From positions 62,001 to 126,000 of the forward strand of contig JAAYDW010000068.1 of assembly GCA_012729055.1 (NCBI GenBank): a stretch of DNA of 64,000 nucleotides, given 5' to 3'. Of the stretch, positions 19,787 through 28,622 are shown piece by piece. Position numbers and translations under genes: made by a program. The notes beneath the pieces are model-generated. The model made no database searches. It was not told the DNA's origin and worked only from the letters and a program-made list of their open reading frames with translations. The stretch comes from Deltaproteobacteria bacterium (GTDB taxonomy: Bacteria > Desulfobacterota > Syntrophia > Syntrophales > Smithellaceae). How positions within the stretch are numbered: the first letter of the stretch is position 1; every line of letters starts with the position of its first letter.

Positions 19787-19818
19787 TTGACACAACCGGA
19801 TGTTTTTTTGTATCCGGT
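19787..19818 (+). promoter_or_regulatory. Candidate promoter with inverted repeat before the PAS-LuxR gene
   Basis: TTGACA at 19787-19792 is followed by the inverted repeat ACCGGAT (19795-19801) and ATCCGGT (19812-19818). The -10 match is weak (TATCCG). The repeat could be an operator, perhaps for the downstream regulator itself. Confidence 0.4.
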
Positions 19819-19872
19819 AACTGTGCAAAGAAAAGGTCTGTCTGTTTTCTCGTTCATGGCGCGGGTAAATTC

Positions 19873-21150
19873 ATGGAGACGAATCGTCTGATTCATCAAT
19901 TAAGAGCATGGGAAGAGGACATTTTCAAAGAGTGGCTGCGCCGGATGCGCGCCTCCGGCTGTCTCAATTCCCGGATCACGAACCGCGAGGATTTTTCCCG
20001 GCGCTTTGCAGGCGTCATCGCGGCGCTTGACGCCTGCGCACGGGAACCGCAGTCGTCCCGGTCGGCCCGGAGCGCACAGGACTGTCTGTGCCTGGCCCAG
20101 CCGTTAATCGAAGAAGCGCGCTTTGGGCAGGAGCGCGGCATGGACCTGGCGTTCTTCCTGGGGTATTTCAAGACCTTGATTTCCTGCATCGAGAAACGGA
20201 TGCCAGGCGCGGTCCCGGACTTGCCGCGCCTGGCCGAAGTGATGGCGAAACTGCGGCAGGTGGCGGATTCTATGGAGCTGACCGTTGTCGCCGGCTGGCA
20301 GGCGGACCGTCCGGACCGGACGGCGAAGCGTGCGCTGCATTCGGGAACATCCGATAAACTGCTCGGCGCGATATTCATGTCCGTCGGCGAAGGAATTCTG
20401 CTGGTGGACGAGGATTTCGAGATTGTCCGGGCGAATCAGCATGCCTGCGAGATTTACGGATTGCAGCATGAGAATATCGTCGGCGCGGATATCCGGTCCC
20501 TGCTGGAAGAAACGGGAGCGTCGCTGCTGGTCCGGTATTTCAGCGAAATAGCGGAGGGGCAGCGCAGGCATGCCGAGGTAACCTGTCTGTATGTGGACGG
20601 CAAGACCTTTCCCGCGACTGTGACGGTAACCCGCAGCGATCTCGACGGCCGGATGTACTGGTCGCTCATCGTCCGGGACGACACAAATCAGAAGGCGATG
20701 GAAAAGCAGCTGCGCGATGAAAAGCAGCAGATCGAGGAGATGAACCTGACGCTGAAGACCGTGATGAAGAGCATCGAGCAGGACCGCAGGGATTTTGAAA
20801 ACCGGGTGGCGGCGAAAATCAAAACGTCCCTGTTGCCCGGCCTAAAAAAGATTGATGCCGCGTCCGAGGCGTCGGTCCGGAGGAGTTATCTCGCCATTCT
20901 GGAAGAGCAACTGGTTTCCCTGACTGCGGGTTTTGAAAAGGAGCTGGATCCGAATCTCCTGAAACTCTCCAGAACGGAAATTGAGGTCTGTCGCCTGATT
21001 CAGGCCGGCTGCTCGGGCAAGGACGTCTGCAACGCCATGAAGCTGTCCTTCGATACCGTTCAAACACACCGCCGGAACATCCGGCGGAAGCTGGGATTGA
21101 GCGGCGAGAAATTGAACCTGCGTGTCTTTTTGATGAACCGCATTTTATAG
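19873..21150 (+). CDS. PAS-domain LuxR-type transcriptional regulator
   Basis: 425 residues. An N-terminal helical domain (about 1-145) has no obvious signature. A PAS domain follows (about 162-272: GILLVDEDFEIVRANQHACE). A coiled-coil linker (270-345) leads to a C-terminal LuxR/GerE helix-turn-helix (about 360-420: LSRTEIEVCRLIQAGCSGKDV then VQTHRRNIRRKLGL). It binds DNA and probably responds to a small ligand, redox or oxygen signal through PAS. It lies 65 bases before two fumarate-reductase-type flavoprotein genes on the same strand and is the obvious candidate for their local control. No receiver domain is present. Confidence 0.88.
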   Translation: METNRLIHQLRAWEEDIFKEWLRRMRASGCLNSRITNREDFSRRFAGVIAALDACAREPQSSRSARSAQDCLCLAQPLIEEARFGQERGMDLAFFLGYFKTLISCIEKRMPGAVPDLPRLAEVMAKLRQVADSMELTVVAGWQADRPDRTAKRALHSGTSDKLLGAIFMSVGEGILLVDEDFEIVRANQHACEIYGLQHENIVGADIRSLLEETGASLLVRYFSEIAEGQRRHAEVTCLYVDGKTFPATVTVTRSDLDGRMYWSLIVRDDTNQKAMEKQLRDEKQQIEEMNLTLKTVMKSIEQDRRDFENRVAAKIKTSLLPGLKKIDAASEASVRRSYLAILEEQLVSLTAGFEKELDPNLLKLSRTEIEVCRLIQAGCSGKDVCNAMKLSFDTVQTHRRNIRRKLGLSGEKLNLRVFLMNRIL

Positions 21151-21215
21151 CAGGAAGGCCGGACGCTGTAACGGCGAGGCGGAACAACGATACAAAAAAT
21201 TGAGGAATGCCGGAT

Positions 21216-22625
21216 ATGTGGAACGAAGAGTATGATGTGGTGATTATCGGTTCGGGATTTGCCGGGCTGGCGGCGGCCATCGAGGCCCGCAAGCTTTGCT
21301 CTTCCGTGATTGTTCTGGAAAAGATGGCCGTGCCAGGAGGCAATTCCACCATCAGCGGCGGCTTGTTCGCCGCCGCAGGATCGCGCCTGCAGGCCAGGGA
21401 GAACATCGAAGACTCGCCGGAACTGATGCTGTCGGACATGCTTGCCGCGGGGTGCAATTTCAATCACCGGGAGTTGGCCCGCATCGTTGCTGAACGGTCC
21501 GCCGAGACGCTTCTGTGGACGATCGACGACCTTGGCGTAAAGTACAAATCCGAGCTCAGTCATCTGGGCGGACATTCCGTGCCGCGGACGTACAACACGG
21601 AGAATACGTCGGGGGCAGGTATTGTCCGGCCGATGCTGGTCCGTTGCCGGGAGATGGACATTCCGATCCGCCTCAAAACATTTCTGGCGAAGCTCATCAT
21701 CGATGCAGACGGCGATATGGAAGGCGTCGAAATCCGGGAAGACTATATCTTTCCCAACCGCGAAAGCGGCGTCGCAAAACGCATCCGGGCGAAACAGGCG
21801 GTAATTCTGGCGACGGGCGGATTCGGCCAGGACAAGGAATTTCGCGCGATTCAGAATCCCATGCTGACGGAAGACATTGAATGTACGAACCACCGGGGCG
21901 CAACGGCGGAAAGTCTCATCTGTGCGCTTCAAGCCGGCGCGACGCCCGTGCAGTTGTCCATGATTCAACTGGGGCCCTGGGCCTCTCGTGACGAGGAAGG
22001 CTTCGGTGTCGGCTCCATGTTTTCCATGCTGGCTGGTTTTCCCTATGGTATCCTGATCGACCTGCGCACGGGCGAACGCTTCGTGAACGAACAGGCGGAC
22101 CGCAAACTTCTGGTGGACGCCATGCTGAGTTCCGGCCGGGAGTCGATCGCCATCGTGGACGAGATGGGAGTGCGCCATGCCTCCACGCTGGAGCAATGTC
22201 TGAAACGGGGTGTCGTGCGGAAATTCAATACGATTGAGGAGCTGGCCATCGCCAATCAAGCGCCGCTGGCGCCGCTTCAAGCTACCGTGGCCTCCTACAA
22301 TGCGGTCATCGAGCAGGGACGCGATGACCGGTTTGGAAAGCCGATACCCAGGGACCTCGAGCCTTTGACCCATCCGCCCTTTTACTGTATACGCCTGATT
22401 TCCAAGGTTCACCACTGTATGGGCGGTATCCGGGTCAATCCAAAAGCGCAGGTTATCCGGATCGATTCCAATCAGCCGATCGGCCGCTTCTACGCGGCAG
22501 GTGAGATCGTCGGGGGCGTGCACGGCGCCAGCCGCCTGGGCAGCAACGCCATTCCCGAATGTTTGGTCTTCGGCCGGATTGCCGGCGCCAATGCGGCCAG
22601 CGAGCCGTCACGGTCGTCCCTCTGA
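21216..22625 (+). CDS. Cytoplasmic fumarate-reductase-type FAD flavoprotein
   Basis: 469 residues with an N-terminal FAD Rossmann motif (VVIIGSGFAGLAAAIEA) and no signal sequence. Residues matching the Shewanella flavocytochrome c active site are present: the His of CTNHRGAT, an Arg in NEQADRK, the paired His of KVHHCMGG, and the Arg of HGASRLGSNAIPEC. It should reduce an activated double bond (fumarate, urocanate, methacrylate or similar) or run the reverse. No heme domain is present, so the electron donor is a separate protein. ATG at 21216 is preferred over 21207 because GAGGA lies nine bases upstream. A Tat-exported paralogue follows. Confidence 0.85.
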   Translation: MWNEEYDVVIIGSGFAGLAAAIEARKLCSSVIVLEKMAVPGGNSTISGGLFAAAGSRLQARENIEDSPELMLSDMLAAGCNFNHRELARIVAERSAETLLWTIDDLGVKYKSELSHLGGHSVPRTYNTENTSGAGIVRPMLVRCREMDIPIRLKTFLAKLIIDADGDMEGVEIREDYIFPNRESGVAKRIRAKQAVILATGGFGQDKEFRAIQNPMLTEDIECTNHRGATAESLICALQAGATPVQLSMIQLGPWASRDEEGFGVGSMFSMLAGFPYGILIDLRTGERFVNEQADRKLLVDAMLSSGRESIAIVDEMGVRHASTLEQCLKRGVVRKFNTIEELAIANQAPLAPLQATVASYNAVIEQGRDDRFGKPIPRDLEPLTHPPFYCIRLISKVHHCMGGIRVNPKAQVIRIDSNQPIGRFYAAGEIVGGVHGASRLGSNAIPECLVFGRIAGANAASEPSRSSL

Positions 22626-22704
22626 GGGCGTACTCCGGCGGAAGAGCGCGGCCTGCCGGTGAACTTTATCTGTGATTCCTTCGGATTGCGACAAATTTTC
22701 CCGA

Positions 22705-22730
22705 CATCGGGTATATGATAATACCCGATG
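22705..22730. promoter_or_regulatory. 26-base palindrome upstream of the exported flavoprotein
   Basis: CATCGGGTAT and ATACCCGATG are exact complements around ATGATA. Half-site-like words recur nearby: TTTACCCG at 22731-22738, AATACCCC at 22742-22749, and AATCGGGTATG near 22803. The 322-base gap 22626-22947 otherwise holds only a GGAGG ribosome site at its end. This looks like a regulator-binding region for the flavoprotein promoter, with the PAS-LuxR protein as first candidate. Confidence 0.55.
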
Positions 22731-22947
22731 TTTACCCGTTAAATACCCCTTATTCATTTTTTTATCCGGTGCTAGAAAAGAAACGTCATTTATGCGGGCG
22801 TAAATCGGGTATGCGAACAACGCGACCATATTGCCGGGATCGCAACAGGAGGGCAATCCTGACGCTACCGAAATTTTCCCCGCTGCTCGAAAAAGTGGGC
22901 GGACAGGGTCCGCCGGAAACAATAAACCTTTTTCTTTGGAGGCTGTG

Positions 22948-24519
22948 ATGGATCGAAACGAAAAGAAGGATGTAAGAAACGAACAACGGGAAGCCCAAGG
23001 TCTGACCCGCCGCACACTGCTCAAGGGAGCGGCGGCGCTGGGTGCTCTGACTGCCGGTGGGATGGCGCTCAACATGGCGGTGCCGGGGTCGGCGGAGGCC
23101 GTTGAACGACCCCTGCCCAAAAAATGGGACGAAACGCTTGACGTGATCGTTGTCGGTTCCGGATTTGCCGGGTGTTCCGCCGCCGCGCAGGCGGCAATCG
23201 AAGGCGCTAAAAAAGTGGTGGTTCTGGAAAAAATGCCGACCTATGGAGGCAACTCCATTATCAACGGCGGCGTTTACGCTTCCTGGGACGATAAATTCCA
23301 CTATCGCGAGAAACTAAATCTGGGCAAGGACAGCGTTCAGTTGCACATTGAGGATACGCTCAAGGGCGGCGACTTTTTCAGCATTCCGTCACTGGTGAAG
23401 GTCCTGGCCGAAGGGGCCACGGATGCGCTCAACTGGATGATCGACGACGGCGGCGCAGTGATCCGACCGACGGTTGTCCGGGCGGGCGGCCATTCGGCTT
23501 ACCGCACGCATGCGTCGGGAACCGGCGCGGTTTATGTGAACGCCCTCAAGCGGATCGCGGAAAAGAACGGCGCAAAATTCCGGATGGGAACGCAGGTGAC
23601 CTGGATCTGGAGAAAAGACGCGGATCCGAAAAGCCCGGTTCTGGGCGTCGAAGTCAAAAAGGGCAGCAAAGTGTCCAATCTTAAAATCACGAAGGGCCTG
23701 ATTCTGGCCTCCGGCGGATTCAGCCGCGACGAAAAGATGCGCGCCGATCACTATCCCTATCTGGCCGGCAAGTGGAACTGCACCAATCACAAGGGCGCCA
23801 CGGGCGAAATAATCCGTTACGCCCAGGCCGTTGGCGCGGACACGCTGCAGATGAACTTTATCCAGTTGTATCCCTATGCCGATCCGGATACGGGCATTCT
23901 GGACACGCCGGCGCTTTACCCCTTCAACGGTCCGGGCAACGGCATCGTTTACGTCACCAAGCAGGGCAAACGCTTCATCAGCGAACTGGCGCGGCGCGAC
24001 CATGTGAGCTTCGCGCAAATCGCCCTGGGGCCCCAGGGCAAACCCACCTATACGATTTTCAGCGACGAGATGGTCGAAAAATTCGGTGGCACCCGGAAAG
24101 AAGTCGAGACGGGATTGAAGCACAACCGTCTGGTCGTCGCCGACACGATTGCTGAACTGGCCAAAAAAGTGGGAATTCCCGCCGATGCGCTTGTCGATAC
24201 CATTGAAAAGCACAACCGGTATCTGGCGGAAGGCAAAGACCCTGAATTCAACAAACCCATTACCAAGGCCATGACGCCGATGGTCAAAGGGCCCTTCTAT
24301 GCCGTTGCCCAGTGGCCGGCGGTTCACCACTGTATGGGAGGCCTGCGAATCAATGATCAGGCCCAGGTGGTTGATGTTTTCGGCGACGTCATTCCGAAGC
24401 TCTATGCGGCGGGCGAAGTGTCGGGCGGCGTTCACGGCTCCAACCGTCTGGGCAGCAACGCCATTCCCGATTGTGTTGTCTTCGGACGCGTCGCCGGCAA
24501 GAACGTGGCGAAAGCTTAA
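22948..24519 (+). CDS. Tat-exported fumarate-reductase-type FAD flavoprotein
   Basis: 523 residues with a twin-arginine signal (TRRTLLKGAAALGALTAGG) placing it in the periplasm. The FAD motif (VIVVGSGFAGCSAAAQA) and the flavocytochrome-c active-site set are visible: CTNHKGAT, ELARRDH, VHHCMGGLRIN, and HGSNRLGSNAIPDC. It lacks a heme domain, so it resembles the separate flavoprotein subunit of periplasmic fumarate, urocanate or methacrylate reductases, with a cytochrome donor encoded elsewhere. ATG at 22948 follows TTTGGAGG. A longer in-frame start (22831) would place residues before the Tat motif. A strong terminator follows. Confidence 0.88.
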   Translation: MDRNEKKDVRNEQREAQGLTRRTLLKGAAALGALTAGGMALNMAVPGSAEAVERPLPKKWDETLDVIVVGSGFAGCSAAAQAAIEGAKKVVVLEKMPTYGGNSIINGGVYASWDDKFHYREKLNLGKDSVQLHIEDTLKGGDFFSIPSLVKVLAEGATDALNWMIDDGGAVIRPTVVRAGGHSAYRTHASGTGAVYVNALKRIAEKNGAKFRMGTQVTWIWRKDADPKSPVLGVEVKKGSKVSNLKITKGLILASGGFSRDEKMRADHYPYLAGKWNCTNHKGATGEIIRYAQAVGADTLQMNFIQLYPYADPDTGILDTPALYPFNGPGNGIVYVTKQGKRFISELARRDHVSFAQIALGPQGKPTYTIFSDEMVEKFGGTRKEVETGLKHNRLVVADTIAELAKKVGIPADALVDTIEKHNRYLAEGKDPEFNKPITKAMTPMVKGPFYAVAQWPAVHHCMGGLRINDQAQVVDVFGDVIPKLYAAGEVSGGVHGSNRLGSNAIPDCVVFGRVAGKNVAKA

Positions 24520-24580
24520 CCGAAACGGTCCCGGGATTTAGCCGGGTGTGAAAGGACGCCAGGCGTCCGTTGCAAAAAGT

Positions 24581-24630
24581 CGGCGGGGGGGAATCCTGCA
24601 GTTCCCCGGGATTCCCTCCGCCGTTTTTTT
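24581..24630 (+). terminator. Rho-independent terminator after the exported flavoprotein
   Basis: A long GC-rich stem pairs the CGGCGG...GAATCC side (24581-24596) with GGATTCCCTCCGCCG (24609-24623), and seven T follow. Transcription from the plus strand meets the minus-strand ddl gene here. Confidence 0.88.
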
Positions 24631-24669
24631 CGTTTCCGTCGGCAGTCTGCCCAAACGATCTGTGTTGTG

Positions 24670-25800
24670 TTAATCCGTCTTGACGGCCATTTTTTCTCGG
24701 TGGCGCAAAAGGGCAAGTTCAATGAGCCGGTCGAGCAGTCTGCGATAGGGAAGGCCGGTGGCTTCCCAGAGCTTGGGGTACATGCTGATGCTGGTGAAGC
24801 CGGGCAGCGTGTTGATCTCGTTGAGGTAGAAGCCGCCCGTCTTTTTATCGAGGAAAAAATCCACCCGCGCCATGGAATTGCAGTTGAGCGCCCGGAAACC
24901 GGCGACGGCACAGGCCCGGATGGCGGCGGCCAGACGCGCGGGAAGCTTTGCCGGAATGCGCATTTTGGCGCCTTCGGGGTCCAGATATTTGGCTTCGTAG
25001 GAGTAAAACTCGTGCGCAGGCAGGATTTCGCCCAGCACGGACGCCTTGGGCTCTTCGTTGCCCAGCACCGCGCATTCGATTTCGCGGCAGTCGACGCCGG
25101 TTTCAATCATGACCCCGGTGTCGAATTGGAGGGCGTAATCGATTGCGCAGGCGAGATCCTTTTTTACCTTGACTTTCCGGATGCCCACGGAAGACCCGGT
25201 GCACAGGGGCTTCACGAACCAGGGCGGACAAAGCTCCTTTTGCGCCCGCCGCAGCACAGCCGCGGGGCGGCTGCCCCACGCAAAGCGGCTCGCCGTTATC
25301 CAGGGGACCACCGGAATGCCGGCCTGCGCCAGGAGGCGCTTGGCGATGTCCTTGTCCATGCCGACGGCTGCGCCGGCCACGTCCACGCCCACGTAGGGGA
25401 CGCGCGCCAGTTCGAGCAGCCCCTGCAGGGTGCCGTCCTCGCCGTACGTGCCGTGCAGCACGGGAAAGATCACGTCGAGGGAAACTTTCTTCCCGCCGGC
25501 GATATTGTAAACGTGCAGCCGGTTTCCCTCTTCAAAATGATTGACAAGCCAGGCGCCCTTTTTCTGCAGGGCCAGGACGCGGCCGAAGGCTTTATCCGCG
25601 ACGATGACGGGGCGGTCCTGAACATACCAGCGTCCGTCGCGGTCGATGCCCACGGCGACGATGTCGTATTTCTGCGGGTCCAGCGCCGCGACGACGGAGG
25701 CCGCCGAGCAAAGCGACACGTCATGCTCGCCGGACCGGCCGCCGTAGAGAACGCCGATTTTGAGCCGGGACGATTGCCGGGTTTTTCTTGCGAGTTTCAT
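24670..25800 (-). CDS. ddl: D-alanine--D-alanine ligase
   Basis: A 376-residue cytoplasmic ATP-grasp enzyme that joins two D-alanines for peptidoglycan precursors. The N-terminal GVLYGGRSGEHDVSL, FPVLHGTYGEDGTLQG, the GSSVGIRKVK loop, and ARVDFFLDKKTGGFYLNEIN with NTLPGFTSISMYP are all family signatures. ATG follows AAGGATGAACC. It begins 11 bases after the stop of the outer-membrane barrel gene and is therefore the last gene of the mla operon as read here. No mur or fts genes are adjacent, which is an uncommon setting for ddl. Confidence 0.96.
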   Translation of the reverse strand: MKLARKTRQSSRLKIGVLYGGRSGEHDVSLCSAASVVAALDPQKYDIVAVGIDRDGRWYVQDRPVIVADKAFGRVLALQKKGAWLVNHFEEGNRLHVYNIAGGKKVSLDVIFPVLHGTYGEDGTLQGLLELARVPYVGVDVAGAAVGMDKDIAKRLLAQAGIPVVPWITASRFAWGSRPAAVLRRAQKELCPPWFVKPLCTGSSVGIRKVKVKKDLACAIDYALQFDTGVMIETGVDCREIECAVLGNEEPKASVLGEILPAHEFYSYEAKYLDPEGAKMRIPAKLPARLAAAIRACAVAGFRALNCNSMARVDFFLDKKTGGFYLNEINTLPGFTSISMYPKLWEATGLPYRRLLDRLIELALLRHREKMAVKTD

Positions 25801-25811
25801 GGTTCATCCTT

Positions 25812-26588
25812 TTAATAGGTGTAAGTGACGGCCGATCCGCAGGAGAAACGGTCCGTGTATTGCCCTTCGATGTTGAGGCGGAATCCCTTGAACAGCGGGA
25901 TGTCGGCGCCGAAAAACGCGCCCGCCGCGGACTTGTTCTTGAAGGACACGTCGCGCATTGCGCCCTGGAGGCCGAAAACGGCGGCGGACAAATCTCCGTC
26001 GGCCCGGCGGTAATAGGCATAGGGCCCGGCGTAGAGGCGAAGACCGCCGGGGACGGTCGCCTGGAGGGCCGCGCCGAAATTGACATCCCAGACGTGCCGG
26101 AGTTTCAGATCGACCATGTATGGCGTCGTTCCGGTGACGCCTGTCACATCGTCGGTGAAATTGCTGAAGTTGTAGCTGGCCTGCGCGAAAACGCCGGCGC
26201 CGAAGAATGCGGTGACCGGATAAAAGGCCTTGGCGCCCAGTGTTCCGAAAAATTTCCAGTTTTCGTCAAAATGGATTTTGGAGGTCGAAGTCAGGGCGGA
26301 GGCGGAGCGAAAAGCGTCGAAAATTTTGAAATCGGTGACGCCGAGGCGTCCGTAGATTTCCCAGAGGCCGGCCCGGCCGTAGGCCGCCTGCGAGTAAATC
26401 TGGTTTTGCCGCAATACATAATCCGCGTGGCTTACGAGCGTGTCTTCGACATAGCGGTAGCCGATGGCGGTGTTGAGACCGCCGTCGGTTCTGGAGATCG
26501 TCTGCGGCGGACCGAACATGCCTCCCGCCCAGGCGAGCTGTCCCCCCAGCAGTAAAATAAAAAAAACGGTTAGGCGTAGTCGTTTCGT
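25812..26588 (-). CDS. Outer-membrane beta-barrel protein with apparent ACG start
   Basis: About 258 residues. The mature part is rich in alternating aromatic/polar strands (IYSQAAYGRAGLWEIYGRLG, GGLRLYAGPYAYYRRADGD) and ends in an aromatic residue (VTYTY), as in porin-like barrels. The first ATG (26519) would omit the export signal. The frame stays open upstream and encodes TKRLRLTVFFILLLGGQLAWAG, a good signal peptide, preceded by GGAGG nine bases before an ACG codon (26588-26586). Start from ACG, or an ATG lost through mutation or sequencing error, is the best reading. It sits between mlaA and ddl. The barrel family was not identified. Confidence 0.7.
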   Translation of the reverse strand, partial: TKRLRLTVFFILLLGGQLAWAGGMFGPPQTISRTDGGLNTAIGYRYVEDTLVSHADYVLRQNQIYSQAAYGRAGLWEIYGRLGVTDFKIFDAFRSASALTSTSKIHFDENWKFFGTLGAKAFYPVTAFFGAGVFAQASYNFSNFTDDVTGVTGTTPYMVDLKLRHVWDVNFGAALQATVPGGLRLYAGPYAYYRRADGDLSAAVFGLQGAMRDVSFKNKSAAGAFFGADIPLFKGFRLNIEGQYTDRFSCGSAVTYTY

Positions 26589-26609
26589 AAAAAAAATCCT
26601 CCCGGCGTT

Positions 26610-27503
26610 TTATTCCTCAGGTTGGGCCGCTTCCGGCCGCGGCGCGTCCCGGTCCATTTTCCGGAAGCACAGGGATCTGGCCCGGCGTTCCTCCACTTCC
26701 TTCATGCGGTACTGGATGTAGCCGTTGCGAATCGCGATGTAGGGATCGATCGAGGCTTCAACCACCGCTTCGTAGTCCCCGAGCCGCAGCGACGTTTTGT
26801 TGACCGTTTCGACGGACTTGGTGATGATGGAGACGTACCAGATGTTCAGAAACGAAAGCGGGTAGAGCGCCTGATTGCCGAGAATGTCCGCCGAATCGCG
26901 CGGGCTCGACGGTCCGAAGAAGGGCCAGACGATGTAAAAGCCGTGCCCAACGCCGTAGACGCCCAGCGTTTGCCCCAGGTCCGTATCCTGCTTTTTTAAA
27001 AGGAGTTCGCCCCCGCCGGCGGGATCCAACAGCCCGCCGATGCCCCACACGGTGTTGATGAAAAAGCGGCCGGTTTCCGTGGCCGCGCCGGCGAAATCCG
27101 TCTGCAAGAGGCAGCTCACCAGGCGGGTCGGGTAGTGCAGATGGAAAAAGAAGTTTTTAACGCTGAGGCGCGCCGGTTCCGGCACTACCACCTTGTATCC
27201 CCGGGCGACCGGCTTGAGCAGCCAGAAATACATCTTGTCATTGACCGTGTGCATGGCCCGGTTGAAGGGTTCGATCGGATCGGCGATCGTGACGGGCTTG
27301 TCCGCGAAAGGATCGTCCGCGTCGTCTTCATCTTCCGTGTACTCTTCTTCGAAAGCATCCTGCTTCGTTTCTTCCACAGCAGCCGCGGCGGGCGCGGAAG
27401 AAACAGTCCCGTCCGCCGCGGGACCGGCGGCCGGACAGACCTCCGGCCCGGCCCACAAAACGAGCATCAAAAAGAGCAGGATCAGGGACAGACAGTATCT
27501 CAT
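26610..27503 (-). CDS. mlaA: MlaA/VacJ outer-membrane lipid transport protein
   Basis: 297 residues with a signal peptide, an acidic linker (about residues 45-70), then the MlaA domain: DPIEPFNRAMHTVNDK, a GRFFINTVWGIGGLLDPA segment and YIVWPFFGPSSPRD. MlaA extracts phospholipid from the outer leaflet of the outer membrane and hands it to MlaC. The classical lipobox is not clear (a cysteine in PEVCPAAG has the wrong spacing), so anchoring may differ from E. coli. It belongs to the mlaEFDCA run and is 21 bases from its neighbours on both sides. Confidence 0.93.
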   Translation of the reverse strand: MRYCLSLILLFLMLVLWAGPEVCPAAGPAADGTVSSAPAAAAVEETKQDAFEEEYTEDEDDADDPFADKPVTIADPIEPFNRAMHTVNDKMYFWLLKPVARGYKVVVPEPARLSVKNFFFHLHYPTRLVSCLLQTDFAGAATETGRFFINTVWGIGGLLDPAGGGELLLKKQDTDLGQTLGVYGVGHGFYIVWPFFGPSSPRDSADILGNQALYPLSFLNIWYVSIITKSVETVNKTSLRLGDYEAVVEASIDPYIAIRNGYIQYRMKEVEERRARSLCFRKMDRDAPRPEAAQPEE

Positions 27504-27524
27504 AACCGGGCGACCGTTTACCGT

Positions 27525-28118
27525 TTAATGGGTTTTGACCTTCTTGCGCAGCGTTTCCAGGAGCTCCTCCGGCGTGCCGGAGGCCAGGATTTCGCTAAAC
27601 TGCGTCCGGTAATTCTGTACGAGGCTCACGTTTTCCACGACCACGTCGTAGACTTTCCACTTGCCGCTTTTGAGGATCATCCGGTAGTAAATGGGCACTT
27701 CCTTGGAGGACGTGACGATCTTGGACTGCACTTCCGCCTTGTCGTTTCCGACCATCGTTTCCTTATAAAAGACGACTTTTTCATTGGAATATTCGAGAAT
27801 CCTGTCCAGGTAGGTTTTTTCCATCACCTGCTCGAACAAATCGACAAATTCCCGCCGCTGATCGGGCGTGAACTTGTTCCAGTTGCGCGTCAGCGTGCGC
27901 CTCGAGAATTCCATCTCGTCGAACATGTCCTTGTAGATCACGCGCAGCTTTTGGGTCTTGGCTTCCTTGGCCTGCGGACCCTTGAGCTTCGGATCTTTCA
28001 AAACGTCCAGCACCCGGGTGACGGTGTTTTCGACGGCAGCGGTCGGAGCGCCGGCCCAGGCCGGCGCGGCCAGCATCAAAAAGATCAACAAACCACCTGC
28101 GATAAAATGTTTTTGCAT
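27525..28118 (-). CDS. mlaC: MlaC periplasmic phospholipid shuttle
   Basis: 197 residues with a signal peptide (ending APAWA). The MlaC/Ttg2D fold is shown by FSRRTLTRNWNKFTPDQRREF, YKETMVGNDKAEVQSKIV, and SGKWKVYDVVVENVSLVQNYR. It carries phospholipid across the periplasm between MlaA and the MlaFED complex. Spacing to mlaD is 20 bases and to mlaA 21 bases. Confidence 0.93.
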   Translation of the reverse strand: MQKHFIAGGLLIFLMLAAPAWAGAPTAAVENTVTRVLDVLKDPKLKGPQAKEAKTQKLRVIYKDMFDEMEFSRRTLTRNWNKFTPDQRREFVDLFEQVMEKTYLDRILEYSNEKVVFYKETMVGNDKAEVQSKIVTSSKEVPIYYRMILKSGKWKVYDVVVENVSLVQNYRTQFSEILASGTPEELLETLRKKVKTH

Positions 28119-28138
28119 ACTTCAAAGCCTCCTGCAGC

Positions 28139-28618
28139 CTATTTCTTTTCCGGATTTTTCGTTTCGCCTTTTTTGACGTCGCCGAAGGCGTACTTGCTGA
28201 TGAGCGACTCGATGTCCACGGGGGCCTGCGTGTCCGTGATGACGTCGTTGGGCTTGAGGACATCGCCGCCGCCGCCCGGATCGATGCTCAGGTACTTGTC
28301 GCCGATCAGCCCCTCCGTCTTAATCGCGGCGATGGCGTCGTCGTAGATCCTGATATCTCTTTTGACGCGGATCTCCACGACGGCCCGCTGGTCTTCCTGA
28401 TCCATGGTAATCCGTTCCACGCGGCCGACGTTGATGCCCAGAATGTTCACGGGATTGCCCTTGCGCAGGCCGGACACGGAGGTGAATTTGGCGACGAGCG
28501 GATACGTGTCGTCGCCGAACAGATTCAGTTTGCCCAGCTTGACGGTCATGTACCCGACGCACACCAGTCCTAAAACGACGAAGATGCCGACGGCGGTTTC
28601 CAGTCTGTACCTTTTCAT
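28139..28618 (-). CDS. mlaD: MlaD, MCE-domain subunit of the lipid transporter
   Basis: 159 residues with one N-terminal transmembrane segment (ETAVGIFVVLGLVCVGYM) and an MCE domain (about 37-115: VAKFTSVSGLRKGNPVNILG, VGRVERITM). It forms the hexameric periplasmic ring that links MlaC to the MlaE permease. ATG at 28618 is chosen because GGGGAG lies eight bases upstream. It begins four bases after the mlaF stop. Confidence 0.94.
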   Translation of the reverse strand: MKRYRLETAVGIFVVLGLVCVGYMTVKLGKLNLFGDDTYPLVAKFTSVSGLRKGNPVNILGINVGRVERITMDQEDQRAVVEIRVKRDIRIYDDAIAAIKTEGLIGDKYLSIDPGGGGDVLKPNDVITDTQAPVDIESLISKYAFGDVKKGETKNPEKK

Positions 28619-28622
28619 ACGT

